From NCBI RefSeq assembly GCF_035046485.1, contig NC_085136.1:83407734-83471733 (forward strand): a stretch of DNA of 64,000 bases, written 5' to 3'. The position numbers and the translations under genes are program-made. The notes under the pieces were generated by a model. That model was given only the letters and a program-made list of their open reading frames with translations. It made no database searches and was not told where the DNA came from. This DNA is from Aedes albopictus. Lineage: Eukaryota; Arthropoda; Insecta; Diptera; Culicidae. Numbering within the stretch: the stretch's first letter is position 1; every line of letters begins with the position of its first letter. Of the stretch, positions 12,203-23,365 are shown piece after piece.

Positions 12203-12850
12203 TTTCTTAGAGATACGACTGTGATAGTTGATTCGAAATAATGGCTTCCAGTCTCTTTTAATTAAGAAACAGAATCTACCAACACTCGAAACATGTCACA
12301 TTATAAACACACCCAACACAGTCAATAAGCGTACAGACACTGACAACCTCAGCGGTACGTACGCCGGCATCCTACACACATTACGAAACAATAGTAGAGC
12401 CGAGCAGCAAACACACAGAACACACGCTTCTGCAGAACAAGTGTGAAAGTGGCGCGAAGCAGACTGCACCTCTTTTCTGCGAGCCGGATCGATTTCTGAA
12501 AAATCAGCCTATCCAGCCCACGGCCAGAACAAAGTGGGTGAAGTAAGTATCGGAATCGGTAAAAATACCTCCTGTGAAGCGAGTGCTCCTGTTAATGCCA
12601 GTTTTCTTGTTCTGTAGTTGTCGGAGCATAAACCGTTGACAAAGGTGCCGATGCTGCAGGCCCTTAACGATAAAACGGAACATTGTTAGTAAGTACACAT
12701 CAACACTACACAGACACAGCATAATACATAGCACATAATTTGTTTGTTGTCCATCAGATCCCAAGAAGAAGGCACAATAAATGTGTCCGAAACGTCGGAT
12801 GAAAACATAAGAATCCGTTTTTAATTAAAAGAGACTGGAAGCCATTACCC
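12203..12850. mobile_element. Penelope-like remnant flanked by 13-bp direct repeats
   Basis: The 13-base word CGATACCCTGCAC occurs at 12190-12202 and again at 12851-12863, as expected for a target-site duplication. Near both ends lie inverted copies of TGGCTTCCAGTCTCTTTTAA (about 12241-12268 and 12815-12846). At 12763-12800 the words GGCACA, TGTGTCC and GAAACGTCGG form a stem followed by a GAAAC GUC-like core; such motifs occur in the terminal repeats of Penelope-like retroelements. No protein remains, so the assignment rests on the motif and the flanking repeats. Confidence 0.5.
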
Positions 12851-13045
12851 CGATACCCTGCACAGAAGTTGAGGACACGGCATCGTTTTCCAAACCCCAA
12901 AGGGTCAGAAACACTGTTGACAATTTTCGGCCCATCATCCTTACCAGCTACGTTGTCAAAGTGATGGAACGCCTGGTGAATCGATGTCTTGTGTACCACT
13001 TGCAGCAGTCTGGATCACAAGCACACGTCTTCAGTGCAGGACACT
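12851..13045 (+). pseudogene. LINE reverse transcriptase remnant, second part
   Basis: After the insertion the frame reads TVDNFRPIILTSYVVKVMER and then LVNRCLVYHLQQ, the conserved RT block that follows the fingers in R1/Jockey-type LINEs (N-F-R-P-I-x-L-T-S, K, E-R-L-V-N). It stops soon after 13045. Together with 11816-12202 it is one LINE split by the 648-bp insertion. Confidence 0.6.
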
Positions 13046-13084
13046 GAAAAAAGATGCTTGATCGTTAACGGAGCCTGTGAGGTA

Positions 13085-13602
13085 CCTGGGCTAACCCCTT
13101 CGCAAGAAGTGGGTTGACAAGGTCTCCGTCTTCTCAGCGAGGAGATAGGAGCGGGCAGCTGCGTATGCAGCTCCAGCGTGAGAGCTCCGATCTATTCCCC
13201 GGCAAGCCAGCCGGTGGAGATACTGGACGGAGCGTGGTTGATGAGGGCCAAGGAGAAGAACTGCCTGCGATCGAGGTTGCTTGGCAGCAGCTTGGCAAGA
13301 TCATCGAGTTTGCGTCCACGAAGTCCAACATTAGTAAGGACCTGAAAACGTCCGTGTTGTGACTTCATAAAACGCTGGACGAGGCCAAGCAGAATCAAGT
13401 GGGACTCGTGAAAAATGCAGCAGCGGCGGAACCTGTGAAAGTAAAGGATACGAAGTCTACCCAAACGGAGGCCCTCGCTTTCGCAGGAAGTCCAAAAGGT
13501 GTGATGGATGCGACTGCTCGTAATATGCACTCGCAGAAGCGGGTGAGGCAGCCGTCAGGTGATGAGCTGTCTGGTGGTGCCTGCAAGGCTAGACGGATAA
13601 TA
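13085..13602 (+). pseudogene. R1-like LINE ORF1, N-terminal part
   Basis: A frame encodes LGKIIEFASTKSNISKDLK, a stop, then LHKTLDEAKQNQVGL and KARRIIIP. The word NISKDLK followed by a helix with L-H-K/L-L-K-L-H is also present in the R1-like ORF1 on the minus strand at 56416-56832 (NISKDLKQGLLKLHIS), so the two are related. ORF1 proteins of this kind bind the element's RNA. The frame is cut at 13602 by the inverted-repeat element 13603-15823; the words after it (IPKVGSKSDPS) fit as the continuation at 15824-15857. One TGA at about 13362 breaks it. Confidence 0.55.
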
Positions 13603-15823
13603 ATCCCAAGCAACACACCTTGTTATGGAGAAGTTTCTCGTACTTCTCCAAAACATTTTTACAGTCATGGAATAAAGTTGCGGCAACATGTTTTATGACT
13701 TTTGCATGACCGAAAAAGCGCACGTTTTTTGTTTTGCAAAAGTTTTGACATAATGAATAAAAACTTAATGAAAACAAACAAACATGTTAGCAAGATGTTA
13801 TGAAATACATATTATAGCCTAAAGACGGCAGTATTTTTGTGGTGTTTATTACTTTTAAAATACAAAACTCGAACATCAGCTGACAAACAAGTGTAATTAT
13901 GAGAACACAAATACATGAAGGTATAATTGATTTTTTATTTATTTTGGCAGCAGCTCGTCTGAAAAGAGCAAAGTAAATCTTGAGATGAACCAGACTTAAA
14001 AATAAAATGGAGAAACGTAAACCTGAAAAACAATTCAAAGATGAGTGATCTCAAGGCCAAAAAAGTGTGCGCATTTAAATTTATCGTGGATAATGGAATT
14101 TTACCTCCACAAAATTGATGCGCTACTCGATCGACTGAATATTTCTGAAAATTCTTGTTGATTTTCAACGACCGCCATCCGACTTCTTTAATAAGCTTCT
14201 TATTTTTCAACATGAATCAATATGGTGGTAGCATCAAAAGGCTAGCACGAAGAATATACAGTGCCAATCAAAAACATTCTCACATGTGATTTTTTAGTAT
14301 TCTTTATTTTCAACAAATTTATCAACAGCGTATTTTTTTTATTTATACTCCTGGGTAGGGTCAACACAAGAATAATCGATTAACGGATATTTTAATGCTC
14401 CAATTTTTCGAATATAGATCTTTCATTTAATAATTTCAAATTATTCTGGACTTTCAGAAGCTACATGATGCTTTAGAGAACATTGATGGTAGTAAAAGAA
14501 AGTGTTTTGCGGCAAATATTCTACATGTTACGTCTGGTTATCTCTGGTGTTACTGTAAACAATATTCATGCGTCAAGGCCAGGTTTCGCATGCTGCCATC
14601 AAATAATTTCTATTTTTTTTCTTTTGATAGTTAATATTTTTTGACATACACTGTAACTGACAACACATCGCCTACGCAGCATACTTGTCACGGCAGCGAA
14701 AGTTTTTGTTATACAAAAGTCACTGTGACTTACATCTAACATTGTTGCCTATAGTGGTTTCTGCTTGCGTGTACGTTCACGTTGCATCACACGAACACTA
14801 CTTGAGTTACTGGTCGAAATTAGTAAACAAAAATCAGCTGTTCCCGGCAAAATCAAACGAGCGTTTTTCCAACCGACAGATTTGCATTAGTGTTCGTGAC
14901 ACCGTTGCAAGAACTCAATTTGAACGAACGTCTGTCAAAAATATTTTTATTATGTTTTCAAATATGTCATCCAAAAGTATTGGAAAACAACATATGACAA
15001 CAATCTTAACATTCCATTCAGAGTGCATCCAAACATCAATCAGCTGATTTGCACAACATACGTTACATAAACATTCGAAAAATGGTAAAATTTCATTAAA
15101 TTAAACCGTTCTTCGTCGTTGTGTCGCCGCAGTGAGATGAAAAAAACAAACATTAATGCATCCCCGCTCGTACGGTCGTTCACCACGAATAAAACTCAAC
15201 AGCACTCAAAATGAGAAAGAGGAAGACAAGGAAATTTCGCCGCTGAAGCGGAGAAGACGACGCTTCCCAGCAACATATCAAAAATAAAAGAAGGAAGAGA
15301 TAAGCGTTGCGGTAATGTGATGCCTTCCAGCGAGTGCGGGAGACTGAGGATAACTGACAAGATTCGTTGAGGTTCTTCTGGTAATTGACGACGGTTCGGG
15401 GAATGTGCGGGAACAATAGCGGCCCAAAGCTGGAGGAGAAAATCCACAAATCCGGTTTCTCCAAGCGGAATCTCCTCTTGCTGAACCAAACAGTGGAATT
15501 ATTTTGATCTGACGAGTTCACGAGCGAATGTAAACAAACATTTGTGCGTATTTCATATTATGAAGGAATCATGTTATACGTGTGGTTGATAAAACTAAAC
15601 TACAACTTATTGAACAAACTTGAGTGACAAAACCATCGCCTTGTGGCGAGACAAGTTCACAGTTTGTTTTCAAAAAACATATTAGAAACATTATATTGAA
15701 TGCACATGTTTTCTAAAAACTTGTAAAAACTATTTTTTCACTAGGGATGTCTTTGAATAACTTTTATGTAACATATTTTAACATATTTTTAGCTGTAACT
15801 TGTTTTGATGTGTTACTTGGGAT
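13603..15823. mobile_element. 2.2-kb element with CCCAAGYAACACA ends
   Basis: The left end reads ATCCCAAGCAACACACC and the right end, reversed, ATCCCAAGTAACACATC. It interrupts an ORF1 remnant whose words appear to continue on the far side. A shorter element with the same termini lies at 47015-47427. The interior is AT-rich, with frames of up to 120 codons (14685-15047) that I cannot assign. The termini are short, so the exact ends are provisional; the flanking AT may be a 2-bp duplication or part of the repeat. Confidence 0.5.
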
Positions 15824-15856
15824 CCCTAAAGTAGGCAGTAAGTCGGACCCCAGTCG

Positions 15857-17102
15857 TACCTTACCGATCAGGCTAACGCCGGGTGGCCTCTGCTGTACAT
15901 AGTAGCCGTCTCCAATCCACTCGGTCCATGGCTGTTTGTCTCCACTTCCGCACTTTGCGTGCGGTCCGCAGATCGTCCTCCAATTGGTTCACCCACCTAG
16001 CTCGTTGCGCTCCACGTCTTCTTGTACCGGTCGGATGACTCTCGAGAACCATTTTAGTCGGGTTGCTATCCGACATCCTAATGACGTGACCCGTCCACCG
16101 TAGCCTCCCAATTTTCGCGGTATGGACGATGGTTGGTTCTCTCAGCAGCTGATGCAACTCGTGGTAATTCTCCAAGTCCCGTCTTCCACCTGCACTCCGC
16201 CGTAGATGGTACGCAACACCTTCTGTTCGAAAACTCCAAGGGCGCGTTGGCCCTCTGCACGTAGGGTCCATGTTTCGTGCCCATAGAGGACGACCGGTCT
16301 AATCAGCGTTTTGTAGATAGTTAACTTCGTGTTACGGCGAACTTTATTCGATCGTAGAGTTCTGCGGAGTCCGAAGTAAGCACGATTTCCTTCCAAAATG
16401 CGCCTCTGAATTTCTCTGCTGGTGTCGTTGTCGGCGGTCACCAGTGAGCCCAAGTACACGAATTCTTCAATCGCCTCAATTTCATCACCGTCGATATAAA
16501 TTCGGGGTGGCAAGCGCGATGATATACCCTCTAAAGTAATGTTGAACAGTAAGCACGAAAGACCATCACCTTGCCGTAACCCTCTGCGAGATTCTAAGGG
16601 ACTCGAGAGTGTCCCTGATACTCAAACTACGCACATCACTCGATCCATCGTCGCCTTGATCAATCCCAATCGTATCAGCTTATCCGGGAATCCGTATTCG
16701 TGCATAATCTGCCATAGCTGTTCTCGATCGATTGTATCATACGCCAATTTTGAATCGATGAACAAGTGATGTGTGGGTACGTTGTATTCGCGGCATTTCT
16801 GCAACACTTGGCGGATGGCGAACATCTAGTCCGTTGTAGCGCGTTCACCCATAAATCCAGCCTGATATTGCCCCACGAACTCTCCTGCAATCGGTGATAG
16901 ACGGCGGCATAAAATTTGAGAGAGTATCTTGTAGGCAGCGCTCAGTTGTGTGATCGGGCGGTAGTTCCCGCAATTCAACTTGTCGCCCTTTTTGTAGATG
17001 GGACACGTGATACCTTCCATCCATTCTTCCGTTAATACTTCCTCTTCCCAAATCTTGGTAATGACCCAGTGTAGTGCTTCTCCACCGTATTTTAGAAGCC
17101 CC
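15857..17102 (-). pseudogene. RTE-clade LINE copy lacking the RT catalytic motif
   Basis: On the minus strand this repeats the family of 8040-11510 from SELLKYGG-like words at 17102 to the 3' end at 15857. Present are RPITQLSAAYKILS, HHLFIDSKLAYDTIDREQ, PRIYIDGDEIEAIEEF, LTIYKTLIRPVVLYGHETWT and LRWTGHVIRM. Compared with 10610-10840 a block of about 220 bases is missing at 16513-16545, which removes FADD and the KTKYMMAK region, so the copy could never have polymerase activity in its present form. Several frameshifts are also visible. The 5' end is truncated. Confidence 0.85.
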
Positions 17103-17121
17103 AGCCAGTGTAAGGTAAAAC

Positions 17122-17320
17122 CAATAGAGTTAATATACTATAGAGAACGAATGTCGCTGCTGTTCTCTTTGTTCTCGCTCCGAAACATGTCGGGTATCTA
17201 TCTGTCAAACTGCATACTTTTTCGCTTTGACACTTATATCCCTCCCTATCTTATCCAGCAAGAGATGTTGCGGTGGCGACGCCAGCGACATTCGTCCTCT
17301 ATAGTTTATTAACTCTATTG
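17122..17320. mobile_element. 199-bp MITE
   Basis: The ends are inverted repeats of nearly 40 bp: CAATAGAGTTAATATACTAT... at 17122 and, reversed, CAATAGAGTTAATAAACTAT... from 17320. Both continue into ACGAATGTCGCTG. It sits just beyond the truncated 5' end of the RTE copy. No coding capacity. Confidence 0.8.
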
Positions 17321-18655
17321 TAAAACCTTATCACTTTTTCTCATTTAGTAACAAGCTTGACAAATCCAATTCCACAATTCCCATGACATAACAAAATCAT
17401 ACGAAGATCATGAAACACAAGACCTGACAAGACGAACATGTTCTCACGACAATAAATTAACGAGAACCCGCAAATGCTTAAACCAAAACCATGTCAGAAA
17501 TCTGAGAAAATGCTATTAGCCTTTTCAAAGTGCAAAATAATCAGGGTACGAAAAACGGATCACGCCGAAAAACAAACGCTTTGTCCTAAGCGGTGCATGT
17601 TGGTAACAAAGACGCTCCGCAACAAACGCATGTCAGGCGATGAGAGCAATAAAACAAACATCGCTTGCCGTGCGTGTGCTGATATTCCGGCTTTTCTGCT
17701 GAAATTTTCGACCCACATTATCGAATTCATAAGCATTTGGACGAAATAAGACTCTTGCAAACCTCAGAGTTGAGTTTCAGTTGTAAAACAATGTGAAAAT
17801 CACGATGTGAACAAACTCGTTTTTGTTGTGAACAAACTCGAGAGCGATTTTGTCATTATCTGCTAACGAAAAAACAAAGCGTTATTGCTGTGCCTTCTTT
17901 GTTGCCCATTTTCCGCTTGCGGTGACATATTCTGCGTACACTGAAAATAATATTTTCCAGAACTGATTCACAAATCCCAAACACCTATTTCTATCATTTC
18001 ACACGTTTCATTCCAAACCTCTTATTTGCCCACACATAACGGACAGTTACAAGTGTCAACGACCATAAATTCTAGACACCGATCGTATTTCTACATACAT
18101 GCAATAACGGAGTGATCGACTTGAACTGATCGCTTAACCGGCACCAGCAAGCACACAACCGACGAGCAATTCGCGACTACGAAGGTTGATGAGCCGGGAA
18201 ACACTCTTTCTTCCTACGGGGTTTCTTATGGGAGTATGAGTGAAAAAAAAGCAAAAAATCTTCCCTCCTTCACTTTCTCACAGAAAACCGCAAACAAAAT
18301 CATCACCTTCGTAGTCCCCAATATTCCCACAGCTTTAAGATGCACCCCCGCGACAAAGCAATCCTCTCTTTCTTGCACTCGATGCAACGAACGAAACGAT
18401 AAAAGCACGTGACGATAACCGAATAGACAACGAGACTTAATTACGCCCTTTTTCCCTCTCTTCACAAAAAACACTCTCAATTTTCCTAACTGTGATGTAG
18501 TACTAGATTAAGTGAAAATTAACAAAACCAGTTTGATGAATAATAAACACGACAATTTTCGGGATAGATTCAAATCGAATGGTTCTTTTCGACGTTGATG
18601 ACAAATCCCTGTAGTGAAAGAGAACCTGTGACACCAGGCGTTCCGGAAAACTGGG
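17321..18655. other. no gene recognised
   Basis: AT-rich sequence with short frames that resemble nothing known. AACAAACTCG-type words repeat at 17810-17840 but do not form an array. Confidence 0.4.
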
Positions 18656-18659
18656 AAGG

Positions 18660-19440
18660 GTGGACCTGAAAAGGTTGAGCCGTCCCGGATGGAAGGGAAC
18701 AGGAGGGTTGCGACCGTTGTTGGGCCATAGAAGGGCAAACCAAGGGGAGGACTCCCCCTTTGGACAAAGGACGAGCGGAAGACGACGAGGAAAACGCCGC
18801 AGGTTGAGGAAATCAGAGACCCCAAATCAAGAAAGGCGTAAAAAAGTAGGTGCCAAGCGCATGAAAGGCGACGCACTTGTCATCAAGACCGAACAATCTA
18901 TGTATTCGGAGTCCGGACGTCCTGAAGGCGATGCGAAGCGACGCCGAGCTCGTGGATCTGGGACGTGCGCTGTATCAGACGTACTCGTCCGGGTGAGATG
19001 ATCCTGGAGCTGAAGTGCGATAAGGAGCGCAAGGGCGCCGCCTAAAAAAATGGCGGAAGAGGTCCTTGGCGAAGGGGTAGAGGTGAGGGCTCTCACACAA
19101 GAGGCGACTCTGAAAGTGAAAAACCTGGACTAGGTCACCAAAGTGGAAGAGATCGCCACGGCACTACGGCAACAGTGCAAAGTGCAGGTCGCCACCGCAG
19201 TCATTGGACTACGGAAGGAGCCGGCAGGGACACAGACACAGGTAGCTTTTGTTCAGTAGGGCTTTTGTAAAGTAGAGAGGATCAAGGTAGGCTGGTGCGT
19301 ATGTCAAATAACATTCCACGAGCCACCGGAGGTTTGTTTCAGGTGTCTGAAACCAGGACACAAGTCATGGAGCTGCGAAGGTCCTGACTGGAGCAAACTG
19401 TGAAGAAGATGCGGCGCCGAAGCCCATAAGGCACAACCCG
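18660..19440 (+). pseudogene. R1-like LINE ORF1 remnant with zinc knuckle
   Basis: In alternating frames one can read AKRMKGDALVIKTE, a helix region with LTQEATLKVKNLD and VEEIATALRQQCKVQV, then VGWCVCQITFHEPPEVCF and a zinc knuckle CFRCLKPGHKSWSC (19334-19375; CX2CX4HX4C). In R1/I-type LINEs this order (basic region, RRM-like fold, knuckles) forms the RNA-binding ORF1 protein. Multiple stops and frameshifts are present. Endonuclease words of ORF2 follow at 20560-21300, so both probably belong to one old element split by the AT-rich sequence 19443-20440. Confidence 0.65.
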
Positions 19441-19442
19441 AG

Positions 19443-20440
19443 CATAGGGGAATATTAAACTAATAACTATCAAATCACATAATCTGTTTTTATATCTTGT
19501 TTTGTTATTATTAACTTATCAAAGCATTACTTTGCCATAACATGTTTTGTTTGACAATCTTATTTTGTTATGATCAAGCTATTGATATACACCCATACAA
19601 TAATATTTTAATCATATGTTTTGTTATGGAACAAATTTAGTTATTAATATACTATTGAGAGTGTACAAATATTCAATTAACAATAGCACAACAATAACAA
19701 GTTATGAAATTAAAACTACTTCATTCGAGATTTTGTTTACATCCGATTGTTTCCAGCATACCGTGCGTAGGGTATTGTACCATTTGGGCAGGTGTATCTA
19801 CTTTGGGCACTTGTCGCTATAGCTAAGACAATTTCAAACCGATTGATTTGAGTTTTTGTACAGAGTTAGATACTGTACGTGCCTAACTCTGCACAACATT
19901 TCAAATCAATCGGTTTGAAATTGACTTAGTAATAGCGTCAAGTGCCCAAAATAGGTACACCTGTCCAAATGCTACAAGACCCTATGATCTAATTAGTTCC
20001 TCTAATTGGGACTGAACGAAACCAACCAAAAAACAAAAGCAAAACTAAAACGAACCAAAAGAAGTGATTGGAATTAGGTGATGTCACGGTATCTTGATAT
20101 CATTTCTTCTATAGTTACACCCGATTCTCTTTTTGCAAATGAAGATTGTGGGTGGGGCACAGTGAGCAATAATAACTAATTTTGCTTTCGGATTGTTATC
20201 AATAACTTTAAAATGACATCATTTGTTATTGAAATATTTCCCAAATTCATTGTTATTATGTTATTATCGAACTAACAAAACATGTTATTGAATTGGTCTA
20301 CCAGGAACATTTTTTTGTTATGATTTTTGTTATTTTGCCGCATATGACAGCCAAGTTTATAACATAATTTGTTATGTTAATAACATGAAAATAACCTATT
20401 TCATTACTCAGTTATTTCGCCAAAATAACACATTTTCTTA
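19443..20440. mobile_element. AT-rich insertion rich in TTGTTAT words
   Basis: The block separates ORF1 and ORF2 pieces of an R1-like LINE and differs sharply from both in base composition. It repeats ATAACA/TGTTAT words, and near its right end has the palindrome TTGTTATGTTAATAACATGA (about 20366). Its own ends are not clear. It contains the MITE 19770-19982. Confidence 0.45.
19770..19982. mobile_element. 213-bp hairpin MITE with TA duplication
   Basis: The two halves are almost complete inverted copies: GGGTATTGTACCATTTGGGC... and, reversed from 19982, GGGTCTTGTAGCATTTGGAC.... The symmetry extends through GGGCACTTG and CAATTTCAAACCGATTGATT to a small loop near 19873. A TA lies directly outside each end (19768-19769, 19983-19984). 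Confidence 0.85.
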
Positions 20441-20559
20441 TGCTGTTGTTATTCCCTTCTGCTCGGGAAGCCTGCCCGATTCCACCCATTTGTCTGATTT
20501 GTATCGTGAAACCCGTGAACAACAGGCATCCAACGGGTGGTCCGAGGCGCCCGGTCTTC

Positions 20560-21300
20560 AAGAAAGCCGCTGTGAACAAATCACAGTGCATATAACGCAG
20601 CTGAATCTGATCCACTGTGACGCAGCTCAGCAACTGCTTTGTCAGGGGGTTTCTGAGTGGGGAACGGATATCGCCATTATAGCAGACCCATACCGAATAC
20701 CAGCCGGCAATTGGGTCACGGATGGGCCCAGAAAAGTGTTCCAAGAACGATCATAAAACCAAAATGAAAGGTTTAAGGTTTTATGACGGTTTTCAAAACC
20801 ATACCAAAGCTAATTGGTTATCAACATTTTACTTGGGATGAGGGCTTCTAGGTCGTCAAAGTAAACGGGGTCTTTTTCAGTATATGTTATGCACCTCCGC
20901 GGTAGCCGATCGAGCAGTTCAGGTGGATGCTGACGACCGGTATGACGACCGTGCTAACAGGGTAAAGGCCAGTTGTAATAGCGGGTGACTTCAATACCTG
21001 AGCCGTGGAATGGGGAAGCCGTTTCACGAACCAGCAGGGTCAGATCCTGGCTTCCAAGGACAAAGGGAGTGAGTGGTAGGTGACCACTCGGGAAACTGGA
21101 TAAGCATCAGCATGCTATCTTGGTGAACTCCCCAAAGCAAGTTATCGATGTCCGCTGCTGCAGGCTACGCAGGCAACTTTGAGGGTGCGATGTACTTAGG
21201 GTTTTGCGACCATGAGAATGTGTTTTGTGGGTCAAGGAGAGAGTAGTCCTGGCTTTTACTTTTGTTGTTGAAGACGGCCTGAACCCCACACTACCCGGAC
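20560..21300 (+). pseudogene. R1-like LINE ORF2 endonuclease remnant
   Basis: The frame reads ITQLNLIHCDAAQQLLCQ and EWGTDIAIIADPYRIPAGN, then WVTDG, typical of the start of the R1-type endonuclease. After an interruption at about 20745-20836 the domain resumes with CYAPPR, VVIAGDFNT, AVEWGSRFTNQQGQIL in broken frames. GDFN is the endonuclease's metal-binding block. The interruption ends in TTACTTGGGAT, similar to the CCCAAGYAA termini seen at 13603 and 47015, and may be a small copy of that type. Many stops; not functional. Confidence 0.65.
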
Positions 21301-23360
21301 CTTCCTGTTCAGCTATCTGTTGGAGAGATTCTCCTCATGGTTTAGAAGGAAAACAAATCTTCTTTGAGAATCATGTGGGACCCAAAAGGTGTAAAATTTT
21401 AGCTAATGTTTTGAATGATACGATGAACAATCACCGAACATGTTTTCAGGACTGCTTATACTTTCTGCCAACTGTACTGAAGCCGTCATTTAAATTCATT
21501 CTTCAACGTTATGCATATGTCTGCTACCCGGAAGTAAACAGCTTTAAAGTACAAAAAACAGCAGATTTGCTCTACTGCATGTCCCTACATCCCACCGCAA
21601 TCCAAACAACAGCAGTGGAATTTTACGACCTACAATTCACACCGCCACAAGTGTCGAAGGACGAACGAAGAGGCACCATTTGCACATTCGGAGAAAGAAG
21701 GACCAACGAAGAAGAAATCCGGGACTTTGCAACTGCATCCAAATAGATTTCGTTTCCCATCTCCTTTCGTCGGTATGCCAGTCAGTACTACATTGCACCC
21801 TTGTTAGCCGGAAGGGGTACTAGGGTGGAAGTTCCAATTTTGACCTAATAAAGGAATTCGGCATGCTTTTTAGGACACGAGTTCTGGGCCTATAATCAAA
21901 GGCCCAACCGAAAATAGGTTTAGAAATTTGACCTTGCAAAAACGTTCACATCATATGACCAGCTATCTTCTTTTAACCAATGGTATTCAAAAAAATCTAC
22001 AGAAACAAAATCACATGCAATCCAGAAGAAGTAACTGTAACTTTTCCACCAACTCTAACACGTCGACGACGACGACAACGCCAACACTTAGTCTTATATT
22101 TTACGACTGACATAAAGTTGCATATTTTATAGCTGATGGTGTTCCTCGAAAGAGTTCTCCTGGCGCTCTACTCGGGCACCGGATCCCACATAGTTGTTCC
22201 GGGATGCAGTCAAGTGCCATCTCCCCCAGCAGCCTGGCGCGCGGTGCGCTAGACAAGACAAGTGTTGAAATATGAATGAGGCGAGAGTCAGCCAGCAGCA
22301 GCCATCGCAATCGCTCGCGCGAACGTGTTAAATGGCCGGAAATCGATTCCATCGCGAGGGTGGCGATGCCGATTCTTCGTGGGAGTGTGAAGAACAACGG
22401 ATATTTTTCTTTCGTGGAATGAATCTGCATAAAAGTCCGAGATTGCCGCCCGGGATGAGTCAGATCAAACCGAGATAGATCACAGGCCGTCCGTGCGAGA
22501 ATCGGTTCGAGACGAGCGACCACTCAATTTCCTATTGTCGTGCAAAAATGATTGAAACTTGAGTAACGAATAAATTTGTCCCAAATTCCTACTGCAACAC
22601 AGTCAACGGTTCGGGTATCTCATCGAGAAAGAGTGTAGGTTCTCCCCTTCTATAACAAAATTTCTTCCAGCAATTTGGTCGTTCCAACTTTGAGCCCCTC
22701 GGAGTCAGAACACCACCGAACCAAAGTGAAGCGCCGAATAAGAACCACCAAAGAATAGCTATATAATAGTTTTATGCAAAATTATTACCCTCTCAGTTTA
22801 TCGGAGCCAGGAGGACGTTCCCAAGTTTCTATCCCAGTGCCACCAACAACCGCTCTAAGTTCGATGCCGCTGCTGCTGGGCTGGGCCTGGATAAATCCCG
22901 AAAACCGCTCGGATTACCCCCTTCGTATGAAAGTTGAACCCGAAATTGGCGCAAAGTTTTGGGGGATCTTCTTTTGGTGTTCTGTTTTTTTTTTGTTGGG
23001 CTGGCCGAAGCAGCCCTTTTTTAGGAGGATAGTTTGCGATGGCTTTGGGTCAGCTCAGCTTCCGGATGGCTCGCGTCAGAGACGAGAAAACTTCCCAATC
23101 GAGTTCATTGTTTAAAGATTGGATTGTGGAAGCTGAAGGCTGATTGCGAATAAATATAGACACAACACGTTCATGAAACAATATTTTTCGTTTGGAGTTT
23201 TGAATGAATAACATTATTTTATAAGCAAACCCATGATTGATAAGGTGGGTAGTTCGCTTGAGCAGTCAAGTGGTTATGTAGATACATTGTAGAACATACA
23301 TCTAAGAAAATGTTGTATTACCCCATGAATCTGTTCTTTTTGGTTACCAAAAGCTTATTA
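21301..23360. other. no gene recognised
   Basis: A 173-codon frame spans 21225-21746 and a 140-codon minus frame 22101-22523, but neither shows a domain I recognise, and codon patterns give no support. CGACGACGACAACGCC at about 22065 is a small trinucleotide run. Confidence 0.4.
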
Positions 23361-23365
23361 AAGCT

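Noticed and set aside
21225..21746. 173-codon open frame
   Set aside because: Starts in the LINE endonuclease remnant and runs into sequence with no recognisable domain, splice sites or poly(A) signal.
22101..22523. 140-codon minus-strand frame
   Set aside because: Arginine/serine-rich chance frame in GC-richer sequence; no motif or conserved start context.
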